Assembly: GCF_012849095.1 (NCBI RefSeq)
Contig: NZ_CP051680.1
Location: 5,580,001 to 5,644,000, forward strand
DNA: 64,000 nt
DNA from: Cohnella herbarum
Lineage (GTDB): Bacteria; Bacillota; Bacilli; Paenibacillales; Paenibacillaceae
Direction: 5' to 3'
The position numbers and the translations under genes were made by a program. The number at the start of each line of letters is the position of its first letter. Position 1 is the stretch's first letter. The notes under the pieces are model-generated. The model saw only the letters and a program-made list of their open reading frames with translations, had not been told where the DNA came from and did not search any database. Shown one piece after another: positions 50,077 to 57,655 of this stretch.

Positions 50077-50091
50077 AAAGAGGGATGAACA

Positions 50092-50754
50092 ATGGCGTCC
50101 CCATCCAAAACCGCGATCGTAGCGGGTTCGACAGGACTTATAGGTTCTCATATCCTTAGCCAGTTGCTTGCGGATGCGAGATACGGGAAGGTAATTGCCC
50201 TTTCCAGGAAAGCTCTTCCGATTAGCCATCCCAAGCTGCAGATCGTAGCGGTTACCCTTGATTCGTTATCGGATGTTGCTCCGACCTTAATAGCGGATGA
50301 CTGGTTCTGCGCGCTTGGTACGACCATTAGGCAAGCGGGGTCGCAAGAAGCTTTCCGTAAGGTGGATTACGATTATCCGTTGGCGCTTGGGAAGCAGGCT
50401 GCGGCTTCGGGTGCCGAGCAGTTCTTGCTTGTATCGGCTATCGGCGCTTCCTCGGCTTCTTCGATCTTCTATAGCCGGGTTAAAGGAGAGGTCGAACGAG
50501 ACCTATGCCAGCTAGGACTTCCCAAGCTGCATGTCTTCCGTCCGTCGTTGCTTCTGGGAGAAAGAACGGAGCATCGGAGAGTCGAGAAATTATGGGGCGT
50601 GTTGATGAAAGGGTTGAATCCCCTGCTACTCGGTCGTTTTCGGAAGTATAGGGCCATACAAGCGGCTGACGTTGCGACTGCGATGATTCGGGCGGCCAAT
50701 CGTCCTGGAAAACCTGGAGTACACCTCTACGAAGGAAAACAAATGTTCGAATAA
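50092..50754 (+). CDS. NAD(P)-binding oxidoreductase (HTATIP2-like)
   Basis: 220 residues; ATG 50092. Short-chain dehydrogenase-like Rossmann protein: KTAIVAGSTGLIGSHILSQLL dinucleotide loop, FCALGTTIRQAGSQEAFRKVDYDY, LVSAIGASSASSIFYSRVKGEVE (Ser and Tyr-x-x-x-Lys-like region) and VFRPSLLLGER. Similar to the TIP30/HTATIP2 group of predicted NADPH-binding proteins. It converges with the LytTR gene on the other strand with only 5 nt between them. Confidence 0.85.
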   Translation: MASPSKTAIVAGSTGLIGSHILSQLLADARYGKVIALSRKALPISHPKLQIVAVTLDSLSDVAPTLIADDWFCALGTTIRQAGSQEAFRKVDYDYPLALGKQAAASGAEQFLLVSAIGASSASSIFYSRVKGEVERDLCQLGLPKLHVFRPSLLLGERTEHRRVEKLWGVLMKGLNPLLLGRFRKYRAIQAADVATAMIRAANRPGKPGVHLYEGKQMFE

Positions 50755-50759
50755 TTGAT

Positions 50760-51137
50760 TTATAATTGAACATTCATTTGTTTAAGTCGTTGCCTCAACT
50801 CCGAAATGTAGGTTTCTGCGATATAGCAGCGCTTCGTCATGTCTTTCGGCTGTTCGTGGAAGTATAAGATTCCCCACTCCCAATCTATTCTTTTAATTTT
50901 ATGCAAATTAACGATATAAGCTTTGTCCATTCTCTCGAAGTGATTACAAGAAGTGCGCAGCAAAGCAATCAGTACTTTCATTCCATTCCATGGAAGAAGG
51001 TATGTAGAGGTGAGCGTATGCCCCACTATTTTTTTCTTCACAAGCTCGAAATAGCAAAATTCATCGATGTTTACCGAAATCAGTTGCCTGTTATGTTCAT
51101 CATCATATGTAACGTTGATCGTGCCGTTCCAAGTCAT
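50760..51137 (-). CDS. Stand-alone LytTR-domain protein 2
   Basis: 125 residues from ATG 51137, 8 nt after GGGG (ATG 51143 is too close). The whole protein is one LytTR-like DNA-binding domain: ISVNIDEFCYFE near the N-terminus, HFERMDKAYIVNLHKIKRIDWEW in the middle. No receiver domain. It is a paralogue of the next gene upstream (51258-51635), with the same N-terminal W-(N/D)-G-T start and the same CYIAE/CYIAR strand. Probable output regulator of the agr-type locus. Confidence 0.82.
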   Translation of the reverse strand: MTWNGTINVTYDDEHNRQLISVNIDEFCYFELVKKKIVGHTLTSTYLLPWNGMKVLIALLRTSCNHFERMDKAYIVNLHKIKRIDWEWGILYFHEQPKDMTKRCYIAETYISELRQRLKQMNVQL

Positions 51138-51257
51138 AGGCATAACCCCATAGTGTGAAATGGTTAGTCACAAATGATTCTGCCATTAAGGAAGATCTGG
51201 CGAATGAATCACTTTCCGGATGAAGAATAGAAGAGACGTTGCAATCGCGCAACGTCA

Positions 51258-51635
51258 CTAGCTGGATAGCTGGCTGATCCGGCGTTTCACTTCGCCGAGC
51301 TTGAGCCTAGCGATGTAACAATACTTTGATTTGTAATCAGGTGCATCGATGAAGTAGGCTTTGCACCATTCTGTATCGATCTTCCTGACTTTGGTCAAGT
51401 TAACGAGGAAAATACGATCCGTTCTGTAAAATTGCGGAGCCGTAGTTTGCAGCGCCTGCATCAGACGATCTAAGGTATCCCATCCGGCGTAATACTCTTG
51501 CTCTAACGTATGGGCCTTGATCTGGCTTTGGCTCTGATCGACGCAGAAGTACAGGATTTCGTCCGCGTTAATGGAAATAAATCCTGCACTCCCGTCCGCC
51601 TTCTCAGTCAAACTAAACGTACCGTCCCAGTTCAT
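51258..51635 (-). CDS. Stand-alone LytTR-domain protein 1
   Basis: 125 residues; ATG 51635, 9 nt after the agrD stop, with GGAG inside the end of agrD. A single LytTR-like domain: FISINADEILYF and QFYRTDRIFLVNLTKVRKIDTEW. It lacks the receiver domain of AgrA. The operon position directly after agrD suggests it takes part in, or responds to, peptide signalling; how the signal reaches it is unknown since no kinase is encoded nearby. Confidence 0.85.
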   Translation of the reverse strand: MNWDGTFSLTEKADGSAGFISINADEILYFCVDQSQSQIKAHTLEQEYYAGWDTLDRLMQALQTTAPQFYRTDRIFLVNLTKVRKIDTEWCKAYFIDAPDYKSKYCYIARLKLGEVKRRISQLSS

Positions 51636-51644
51636 TGCTTAATC

Positions 51645-51773
51645 TCAGCTCCGCTTTAACAGTTCTTGAGGGACTTTTGGTTGGTGGGCCCAAATAAAAC
51701 AAGCGGTCAATACAAAAACGGATGCAAGTGCAGCTAACAATGTCGTTACTAAATGAAGTGATTTTTTTCTCAA
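51645..51773 (-). CDS. agrD: Cyclic autoinducer peptide precursor (AgrD-like)
   Basis: 42 residues. TTG 51773 lies 6 nt after AGGAGGTG and overlaps the agrB stop (TTGA). Typical AgrD layout: basic N-terminus MRKKSL, hydrophobic amphipathic leader, then Cys25 followed by FIWA, then a charged tail HQPKVPQELLKRS. It aligns position for position with the S. aureus AgrD core (C + four residues, then DEPEVPEEL), predicting a five-residue thiolactone C-F-I-W-A; the N-terminal extension of the mature peptide is unknown. Processed by AgrB. Confidence 0.88.
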   Translation of the reverse strand: MRKKSLHLVTTLLAALASVFVLTACFIWAHQPKVPQELLKRS

Positions 51774-52294
51774 GTTTTTTCACCTCCTATTCTGATCAAA
51801 GATAGGACTTGAAGTAAAAATGATATAGCTATTATGTCTGACTGGATGAAAAAGTTGGAAGCAATCAGGATGGCAGAGACAACCTTCAATAAAGGGTAGT
51901 ATCGTCTGGGAATCCTTGATTGATTTTCAATGTTACTCGGAGCATATAGTAAAGCCAGTAGAAGGCAGAAAATTGTTAATCCGATGTTGAGAGTTGTAGA
52001 TAAATTAATATATGGAATGAGATTGGCGGTTATGGAAGTGATTAACATGCAGGCCATGCTAGAATTGAGGTGGTAACCTCCAGAAATCGCCCTTAATGCG
52101 GCGAAGGAGATCAAAGCCAAAGCTGTACCTGCAATATGATTCAATACGAAGGAAAGAGACAAGGCGAGAATAATCGTGCCGATCACATTAATGACCGCTG
52201 CGATTGAAAATTTTAGTACCTCTAAACTTGCGGGGTGCTCTGGGTTTGCTTCTTTTAGTTTAGTTGCAAGTTTGAGAGAGAGCGGCTCAATCAT
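51770..52294 (-). CDS. agrB: Accessory gene regulator protein B (AgrB)
   Basis: 174 residues; ATG 52294 overlaps the stop of the upstream sensor-like gene (ATGA). Membrane endopeptidase that cuts AgrD and forms the thiolactone. Family motif RAISGGYHLNSSMACML holds the catalytic His and, eight residues on, the Cys. The N-terminus MIEPLSLKLATKLKEANPEHPASLEVLKF is typical, followed by four to six membrane helices. An open frame extends further up but only through the sensor gene. Confidence 0.92.
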   Translation of the reverse strand: MIEPLSLKLATKLKEANPEHPASLEVLKFSIAAVINVIGTIILALSLSFVLNHIAGTALALISFAALRAISGGYHLNSSMACMLITSITANLIPYINLSTTLNIGLTIFCLLLALLYAPSNIENQSRIPRRYYPLLKVVSAILIASNFFIQSDIIAISFLLQVLSLIRIGGEKT

Positions 52295-52923
52295 AGTTCG
52301 GTACGCTCCTTCCGGATGGTCAAATACATTAAAAAGGAAAACAAGAGAGTTTCGACTATGATCCCGTAAAAAAGATCTTTTTGGAGAAATAAGAAGGCGA
52401 ATGCCCCATACGTTATGAACATGACGACTAACATCAAAGCATTGTCGCCTTTCCAACGGAATCTGTCGAAAGAAAACGTGAATCCGTATCCTTTTCTGTA
52501 GAAGTAAACACTTATTCCAAATAAAATGAGCGCAGTTGCTACTTGTAGAATATAAGCATCAAGATGATAGTTCTCGACGGATTCAAGAGTGATGAACCCA
52601 AGAGAGATGAGAGACAGCATTAGCGTAGTTTGAATGATAAAAAATATGATAATAGTCGTGCCGGATACGATGATTGCCCAAATCGGAGGCACCTTTAAGA
52701 CGGAGAATCCGAAATAGGAGTAGAATATCATTGTGAATATTGGGAAGTATGATGCCAAATCTAATTCTACTCGTGATGCATAGGATACAATAGAGAAGAG
52801 TACACAGGAAAGTATGATTTCCTTGAGATAAGGTTTATAACCAAATCGGAAAAAACAGAGCATAAGTACGCAGTATGACATAGCTTCAATCGTAGAAAAG
52901 ACCACATACCATATGAAATCCAT
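52291..52923 (-). CDS. AgrC-like membrane sensor without a kinase domain
   Basis: 210 residues from ATG 52923 after GGGAGA. Six to seven hydrophobic helices fill almost the entire chain, ending in the short charged tail TIRKERTEL. This is the layout of the sensor part of AgrC, but translation stops where the dimerisation and ATP-binding domains should begin, and the stop overlaps the agrB start, so it is not a recent truncation within an operon. First gene of the agr-type operon. A peptide receptor or a transporter helper are both possible. Confidence 0.78.
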   Translation of the reverse strand: MDFIWYVVFSTIEAMSYCVLMLCFFRFGYKPYLKEIILSCVLFSIVSYASRVELDLASYFPIFTMIFYSYFGFSVLKVPPIWAIIVSGTTIIIFFIIQTTLMLSLISLGFITLESVENYHLDAYILQVATALILFGISVYFYRKGYGFTFSFDRFRWKGDNALMLVVMFITYGAFAFLFLQKDLFYGIIVETLLFSFLMYLTIRKERTEL

Positions 52924-53044
52924 TGAGATTCTCCCAATCAAAGGTGTAATCGTAAATCACATGTGTTACGGTATTGGAGAGTGGTATTGAACTACAATAT
53001 GCGACATTTAAAAGCAGGATTCGCGAGGAAGATGTTGAACTTAC

Positions 53045-53060
53045 AGTAATAATAATTACT
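53045..53060. promoter_or_regulatory. Palindrome upstream of the agr-type operon
   Basis: AGTAAT-AATA-ATTACT, preceded by TTAC and followed about 10 nt later by ACCGTTTAT. The TTACAGTAA and ACCGTTTAT pieces resemble the short direct repeats bound by LytTR proteins. Candidate control site for the divergent genes; weak evidence. Confidence 0.3.
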
Positions 53061-53161
53061 AATTCACCGTTTATTTGAAAATACCTGCTGATTTCGGACG
53101 GTTTCTCTAAATTATTCCAATCGTTTAACGTTATTAGTAACTTACCGGAAGGGTAATCCCT

Positions 53162-53422
53162 ATGAAAAAAGCAATTGCCTCAAGGAACCGGTATTTGCTA
53201 GACAAGATCATGGTCAAATATATCTGTTTAAGCTGCGGAATAGCGGATGAATTCCCTCTAGGCGTAGTCCGCGATTTTGATCATATGGGCGGGAAGGCCT
53301 CTTCTCCGCCTATCTTCTGCTGCCAACAATGCGGAGGAGATTTGTACCCGGAAAATTATAAAGGGGTCAACGGAGTCGAGTACAAAATATCGAATTTATG
53401 CGCGAGTCCAACAGAAGACTAG
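53162..53422 (+). CDS. Small zinc-ribbon-like protein
   Basis: 86 residues; ATG 53162 with GGAAGGG upstream. Two Cys pairs, CLSC (about residues 21-24) and CCQQCGG (about 54-60), suggest one zinc site. The rest is mixed polar. I do not recognise a family. It is divergent from the agr-type operon and ends before a bidirectional terminator. Confidence 0.68.
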   Translation: MKKAIASRNRYLLDKIMVKYICLSCGIADEFPLGVVRDFDHMGGKASSPPIFCCQQCGGDLYPENYKGVNGVEYKISNLCASPTED

Positions 53423-53427
53423 TAGAA

Positions 53428-53463
53428 AAAGACACATCCAATTCAGTCTTGGATGTGTCTTTC
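53428..53463. terminator. Bidirectional terminator
   Basis: AAAGACACATCCAA and TTGGATGTGTCTTT, perfect 14-bp arms with a 7-nt loop, T runs on both strands. Shared with the end of motB. Confidence 0.9.
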
Positions 53464-53476
53464 GTCAAATAGGACT

Positions 53477-54304
53477 CTATTTTTTACCCTCATTGGCAAT
53501 CGCGGAAAGAGTAATATCATTGCTGCTATCCGCCGGCTCTAAATAATTACGCAGGATCGATACTTCTACCCGACGATTCGTTGCGCGGCCCTTATCCGTA
53601 TCGTTGCTCTCGAGAGGACGGAATTCGCCGTATCCGATCGCGCTGAAGCGCTTCGGATCGAATGCGGAATTCTCGAGCAGGATTTTCATGAAATTGATTG
53701 CCCGTTTGGAGCTGAGCTCCCAGTTGGAAGGAAACTCGTTGGTGTTAATCGGTTGGTTGTCCGTATGTCCGGTAACCAAGATTTCGTAGTCCGGATATTG
53801 CTGCAGCATCTGTCCGATGGCCGAAGCAAGCTTCTGGGATTCGGCTTTCACATTCGCGCTTCCCGAAGGGAACAACGCATTATCCCGGATCGTAATGAGG
53901 AGCTGGGATTGGTTCAACTGCGTCTCGAGCTGAGAGGAAAGTCCGTTCTTCTGAATATATTTATTGAAGTCCTTCTGAAGCTGCTCAAGATTTTGTTGCT
54001 CTTGTTGTTTAAGTTCTTCTCTGGACTTGTCTTTTCTTCCATCGTTGGCGCGAGGAAGGTCTTGATTGGTATCGCGCTTGTGTTGATCGTCTTGAGTAAT
54101 CGCGCCGTTATCCAGAATGCCAAGCCCGGAGCTGAAAGCCGTCTTGAAGGCGCGACTCATTTCCTCGAATTTGGACGTGTTGGCCGCGCTTGCCGCATAT
54201 AATACGATAAACAGGGCCAACAGCAACGTCATGAGATCGGAATAAGGAAGAAGCCATGATTCGTCCGCATGTTCCTCATGCGGCTCATGCCGTTTTCTGC
54301 TCAC
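53477..54304 (-). CDS. motB: Flagellar motor stator protein MotB
   Basis: 275 residues, GTG start after GGAGG, overlapping motA by 20 nt. One membrane helix near the N-terminus with the proton-carrying Asp in LPYSDLMTLLLALFIVLYA, a Lys/Gln-rich plug and linker (about 75-130), and a C-terminal OmpA-like peptidoglycan-binding domain (VTGHTDNQPIN, NWELSSKRAINFM, GYGEFRP, NRRVEVSIL). Anchors the stator to the wall. No other flagellar genes are in the window. Confidence 0.96.
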   Translation of the reverse strand: MSRKRHEPHEEHADESWLLPYSDLMTLLLALFIVLYAASAANTSKFEEMSRAFKTAFSSGLGILDNGAITQDDQHKRDTNQDLPRANDGRKDKSREELKQQEQQNLEQLQKDFNKYIQKNGLSSQLETQLNQSQLLITIRDNALFPSGSANVKAESQKLASAIGQMLQQYPDYEILVTGHTDNQPINTNEFPSNWELSSKRAINFMKILLENSAFDPKRFSAIGYGEFRPLESNDTDKGRATNRRVEVSILRNYLEPADSSNDITLSAIANEGKK

Positions 54305-55091
54305 GTTGCGTTTCCTCCTTCTCGGCGAACGCTAACCGCTCTGTCGGGGTCAGGAACACAAGAAGTTTCTGTTGAATGGCAATCGTCGATACCCCGGATT
54401 GAATCGAAAGCAACCCTTCGACCATCATAAGCTTAAGATCGATTTCTCGCTTGGAGAGGCGCTTTAATTTGTTGGAAATCGGATGCCATAGAACGTAACC
54501 CGTGAAGATACCTAGAAGCGTCGCGATAAATGCGGCTGCTACGGCATGGGCAAGCTTTTCCATTTCCGACAGGTTACCCAGAGCGGCGATAAGTCCGATA
54601 ACGGCTCCGAGAACCCCCAACGTCGGTGCGTACATCCCCGCTTGGGAGAAGATTTGCGCGCCGCCGCGGTGACGTTCCTCGGTTGCCGAAATATCCTCGA
54701 GCAGAACGTCGCGAACGAAGTCTTGATCGTTACCGTCGATAATCATCCGCATACCGGTTTTGAGGAACGTATCCTCGATTTCGTCCACGCGGGCTTCGAG
54801 AGCAAGCAAACCTTCACGGCGGGTAATGGTTGCCCATTCCATGAACATGCCGATGAGCTGCTGGCGCGGAAGAAGCTTAGGTTCTGCGAAGATGAGTTTG
54901 AATAACTTAGGTACTTTGGCTAGGTCCGACATGGGAAAAGCCATGAATACGGAAGCGGCGGTTCCGACGAGAATGATGACGTAAGCAGCCGGATTGTTCA
55001 CTAGACTAATAAGTGGGGCTTTCTTCAAGTACATACCGAAGACAAGCGCAACAAACCCTAAAACTAAACCAATAATCGTTGAATTTTTCAT
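54285..55091 (-). CDS. motA: Flagellar motor stator protein MotA
   Basis: 268 residues from ATG 55091 behind GGGGTG; a more upstream in-frame start has no site. Four membrane helices, the cytoplasmic loop with charged residues contacting FliG (around RREGLLALEARVDEIEDTF), and PTLGVLGAVIGLIAALGNL in helix 3 with a conserved Pro. With MotB it forms the ion channel that drives flagellar rotation. Confidence 0.96.
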   Translation of the reverse strand: MKNSTIIGLVLGFVALVFGMYLKKAPLISLVNNPAAYVIILVGTAASVFMAFPMSDLAKVPKLFKLIFAEPKLLPRQQLIGMFMEWATITRREGLLALEARVDEIEDTFLKTGMRMIIDGNDQDFVRDVLLEDISATEERHRGGAQIFSQAGMYAPTLGVLGAVIGLIAALGNLSEMEKLAHAVAAAFIATLLGIFTGYVLWHPISNKLKRLSKREIDLKLMMVEGLLSIQSGVSTIAIQQKLLVFLTPTERLAFAEKEETQREQKTA

Positions 55092-55310
55092 CGTACACCC
55101 CGGCATATGGAAGAATGATATGTACGCGACAGGAGATTACCCTCACAACCGACACGATAATAGGTTTATCGACAGAACGTAGCCAAAGCTTTAGAGGATA
55201 TCGGTGTTTTTCGTAAATTCATTGGTGTAGAATCGTGTAATAAGCATGTGCTGCGGTAAAAGACAGGGATATCCGAGAGAGAGAGTAGCCATCAAAGGAG
55301 GCGAAAGGAA

Positions 55311-55604
55311 ATGGGCAAACACCCGCTGCTATCGGAGAAAGAGCTGGAGGAAGGCCTATCCGGACTTACGGGCTGGAAGGTCGAGGAGGAAGGCAAGTGG
55401 ATTGCGCGTAAACGATTGTTCCCCTCCTTCATGGAGGCAATCGCGTTCGTGAATCAAGTAGCGGCGATCGCGGAAGACAGGAATCATCATCCGTTCATCG
55501 GAATCGACTACAGGCGAGTGACGATTCGGCTAACGACGTGGCATTCCGGCGGACTAACGGCGCTTGATATCGAATCCGCGAAGGACTACGATCGGCTGCC
55601 GTAA
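55311..55604 (+). CDS. 4a-hydroxytetrahydrobiopterin dehydratase (PCD)
   Basis: 97 residues; ATG 55311 after AAAGGAA. Pterin-4a-carbinolamine dehydratase family: LTGWKVEE, F..FMEAIAFVNQVAAIAEDRNHHP with the catalytic E-x-x-x-H-H-P motif, and VTIRLTTWHSGGLTALDIESA. It recycles pterin cofactors after aromatic amino acid hydroxylation; in bacteria without a hydroxylase it may have another pterin role. Single gene. Confidence 0.92.
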   Translation: MGKHPLLSEKELEEGLSGLTGWKVEEEGKWIARKRLFPSFMEAIAFVNQVAAIAEDRNHHPFIGIDYRRVTIRLTTWHSGGLTALDIESAKDYDRLP

Positions 55605-55624
55605 GTCAAACGTCGATATCGTTG

Positions 55625-55675
55625 AAAAAAGCCGCGAAGCTGTCCCGGCGATGTGCCCGGGAGTCGCTTCGCGGC
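55625..55675 (-). terminator. Terminator of the DUF378 gene
   Basis: GCCGCGAAGC and GCTTCGCGGC (perfect 10-bp arms) with an inner CCCGG/CCGGG stem; the T run (TTTTTTC) is on the - strand. Confidence 0.88.
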
Positions 55676-55692
55676 CATTGTGATATTCAAGG

Positions 55693-55896
55693 CTAGTCGT
55701 CTCTGGAAACTTTGGGAAAGAGCGCAAGCGCGTATAGCGCGGCGATTCCCACGACGGTATACACGATCCGTGAGCCTACCTCATCCGCACCTCCGAAAAT
55801 TTCGCTGACGACGTCGTACTCGAACAAGCCGACGGAAAGCCAGTTCAATCCACCTAGGATTACGAGAATCAGACTGATGACGTTTAGCGCCTTCAT
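55693..55896 (-). CDS. DUF378 membrane protein
   Basis: 67 residues; ATG 55896 with GGAGGC upstream. Two membrane helices with the DUF378 pattern ISLILVILGGLNWLSVGLF and RIVYTVVGIAALYAL. A small conserved bacterial membrane protein of unknown role. Monocistronic with a strong terminator. Confidence 0.9.
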   Translation of the reverse strand: MKALNVISLILVILGGLNWLSVGLFEYDVVSEIFGGADEVGSRIVYTVVGIAALYALALFPKVSRDD

Positions 55897-56101
55897 TCAG
55901 TTACAGCCTCCTTAATGGGGTTGTGACACCCTTTTCTGGAGATTCAGCAATGTATGCCATTCGCTATCCATTACTGAATCTTCTCCGACATAAACGTTCC
56001 CTCGCCATCCTTAGGACGGCGCTAGCCGTTTATGCTTGGTGAAACTGCCTGACGGGAGCATGCGGATTCTTGGTTGTTCACTATAGTTGTATGAATGGGT
56101 T

Positions 56102-56590
56102 TTAACGGTTATGCCATACCATGCATAACACGTTAACGGTTCCGTGCGAAGCTCTGCGTTCGTATTCGTCCGTGATGGTAAAGCCGGCTTTCTCATAAAC
56201 TCTTATGGCTCGTTTATTCCACCGCTCGACCTCGAGATCGATCTCGGCGTCGGGTTGCCGGCGTTGCGCCTCTTTTACGACCATCGCGGCCAGAATCGTA
56301 CCCCACCCCCGATCGCAACAATCCGGGCGCAAGCCCATCCCGATCCGCAACGTCCGATCCATGGGGAACAATTGTACATAGCCGACCAGTTGCCCGTTGT
56401 GCGCTGTTCTAACAGCCAAGTATTGCTCCTCCCGAATCCGGGGATCTCCGAACTCAAGGCCGTCCTTCGCCATCGATTCCCAATTCGGCCATCGGAACAA
56501 TTCGTAAGGAGAGGGATAACGCCATTCGCAGATCGTTTGGCCATCTTGCTCGGTTAAGGGCTCTAATCGTAAGAGGATATCCGTAGGAAT
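56102..56590 (-). CDS. GNAT-family acetyltransferase, probable ATT start
   Basis: 162 residues if started at ATT 56590, which lies 7 nt after AAAGGAG. From there the frame stays open and encodes a typical GNAT N-terminus, LLRLEPLTEQDGQTICEWR then YPSPYELFRWPNW. The first standard start codon (TTG 56500) would remove this part and has no ribosome site. The acetyl-CoA loop is RPDCCDRGWGTILAAMV and the C-terminus reads WNKRAIRVYEKAGF. Substrate unknown. Confidence 0.72.
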   Translation of the reverse strand: MPTDILLRLEPLTEQDGQTICEWRYPSPYELFRWPNWESMAKDGLEFGDPRIREEQYLAVRTAHNGQLVGYVQLFPMDRTLRIGMGLRPDCCDRGWGTILAAMVVKEAQRRQPDAEIDLEVERWNKRAIRVYEKAGFTITDEYERRASHGTVNVLCMVWHNR

Positions 56591-56823
56591 GGGATCACTC
56601 CTTTCCGTGTCATAAATCGTTAATGCTTCTATTATAATAGTTGGGAAGAAAACGAGATATCTTTTGCGCGGCTTAGTTTGTTCTATAGCACAGAGGGGGA
56701 GGTCGAATAGAAGGAAAAGATGTTGTATTTTGTAAAAAAATGAATTGAAAATATTGGATATTACATATAGAATGAGAGTGCTTTAACAACCAACCAATAT
56801 GAGACGAAAAGGTGGAAAAGACA

Positions 56824-57468
56824 TTGCCGACAAGCGCGGAGATTCGGGCCAGGGCGAGAGCGAGCCTCGCGGGTAACTGGACAAGTGCGGTTCTTCACTT
56901 TTTACTGTATTACGTAGTTATTTGGGCATTAGGCCTACTAGCGTATATCCCGATTATCGGTTGGATCGCGATCATACTGGTAACGGGTGCATTGACTTAC
57001 GGGCTCTTCAGCTTCTATTTGACGATGTCGCGTAATCAAGCGCCGTCAACCGGGGAATTGTTCAGCGGTTTCGAAAAGTTTGTTCCTACTTTTATCCTCT
57101 ACATTGTAATGTGTATTTTCATCTTTTTATGGTCATTGCTGCTTATCGTCCCAGGGATTATTGCCGCAATCCGTTATTCTCAAGCCTATTACATCTTGAG
57201 AGACAACCCGAATATAGGCGCGCTTGAGGCGATTCAAAGAAGCAAAGAGTTGATGGAAGGTAACAAAGGCAGATATTTCGTTCTGTATCTTTCCTTTATT
57301 GGTTGGTATATTCTGGGTATCATCTCGTGCGGAATCGGTCTCTTATGGGTCGCTCCTTACTTTTATACGGCGCTGGGTCATTTCCACGATGATCTGAGGG
57401 GCAGGTATATGTCTTACTCGTCGCCACCTCCCCCGCCTAGCCCATATGGAGGCCAACAGTTTAATTAA
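56824..57468 (+). CDS. DUF975 family membrane protein
   Basis: 214 residues from TTG 56824, 9 nt after AAAAGGTGG; the GTG at 56812 lies within that ribosome site. The resulting N-terminus PTSAEIRARARASLAGNW is the usual start of the family. Five to six membrane helices follow, with SKELMEGNKGRYFVLYLSFIGW in the second half and a Pro-rich tail (PPPPPSPYGG). Function unknown. Confidence 0.88.
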   Translation: MPTSAEIRARARASLAGNWTSAVLHFLLYYVVIWALGLLAYIPIIGWIAIILVTGALTYGLFSFYLTMSRNQAPSTGELFSGFEKFVPTFILYIVMCIFIFLWSLLLIVPGIIAAIRYSQAYYILRDNPNIGALEAIQRSKELMEGNKGRYFVLYLSFIGWYILGIISCGIGLLWVAPYFYTALGHFHDDLRGRYMSYSSPPPPPSPYGGQQFN

Positions 57469-57509
57469 GTTTGAATGGATGACAAGCAAAAACAATAGTT
57501 CGAGATAAG

Positions 57510-57534
57510 CCGGGCCCTTAGGGGTCCGGTTTTA
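57510..57534 (+). terminator. Terminator after the DUF975 gene
   Basis: CCGGGCCC (57510-57517), short loop, GGGTCCGG (to 57529), then TTTTA. Confidence 0.75.
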
Positions 57535-57655
57535 TACATGTCGGGCGAGAACGCTCGAGACAATTGCGTCTCCATTGAAAGACGTGGAGCCGTTTGACTT
57601 GTGTCATGGTATGATAAGAGGGTTGAAATTAAGTGTCGTAAAGGGAGTAAATGAA

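Noticed and set aside
52295..52456. N-terminal extension of AgrB
   Set aside because: It runs through the coding region of the upstream sensor gene; the ATGA overlap and the typical AgrB N-terminus support ATG 52294.
57590..57625. TTGACT / TATGAT promoter before the MFS gene
   Set aside because: The spacer is only about 10 nt, too short for a sigma-A promoter.
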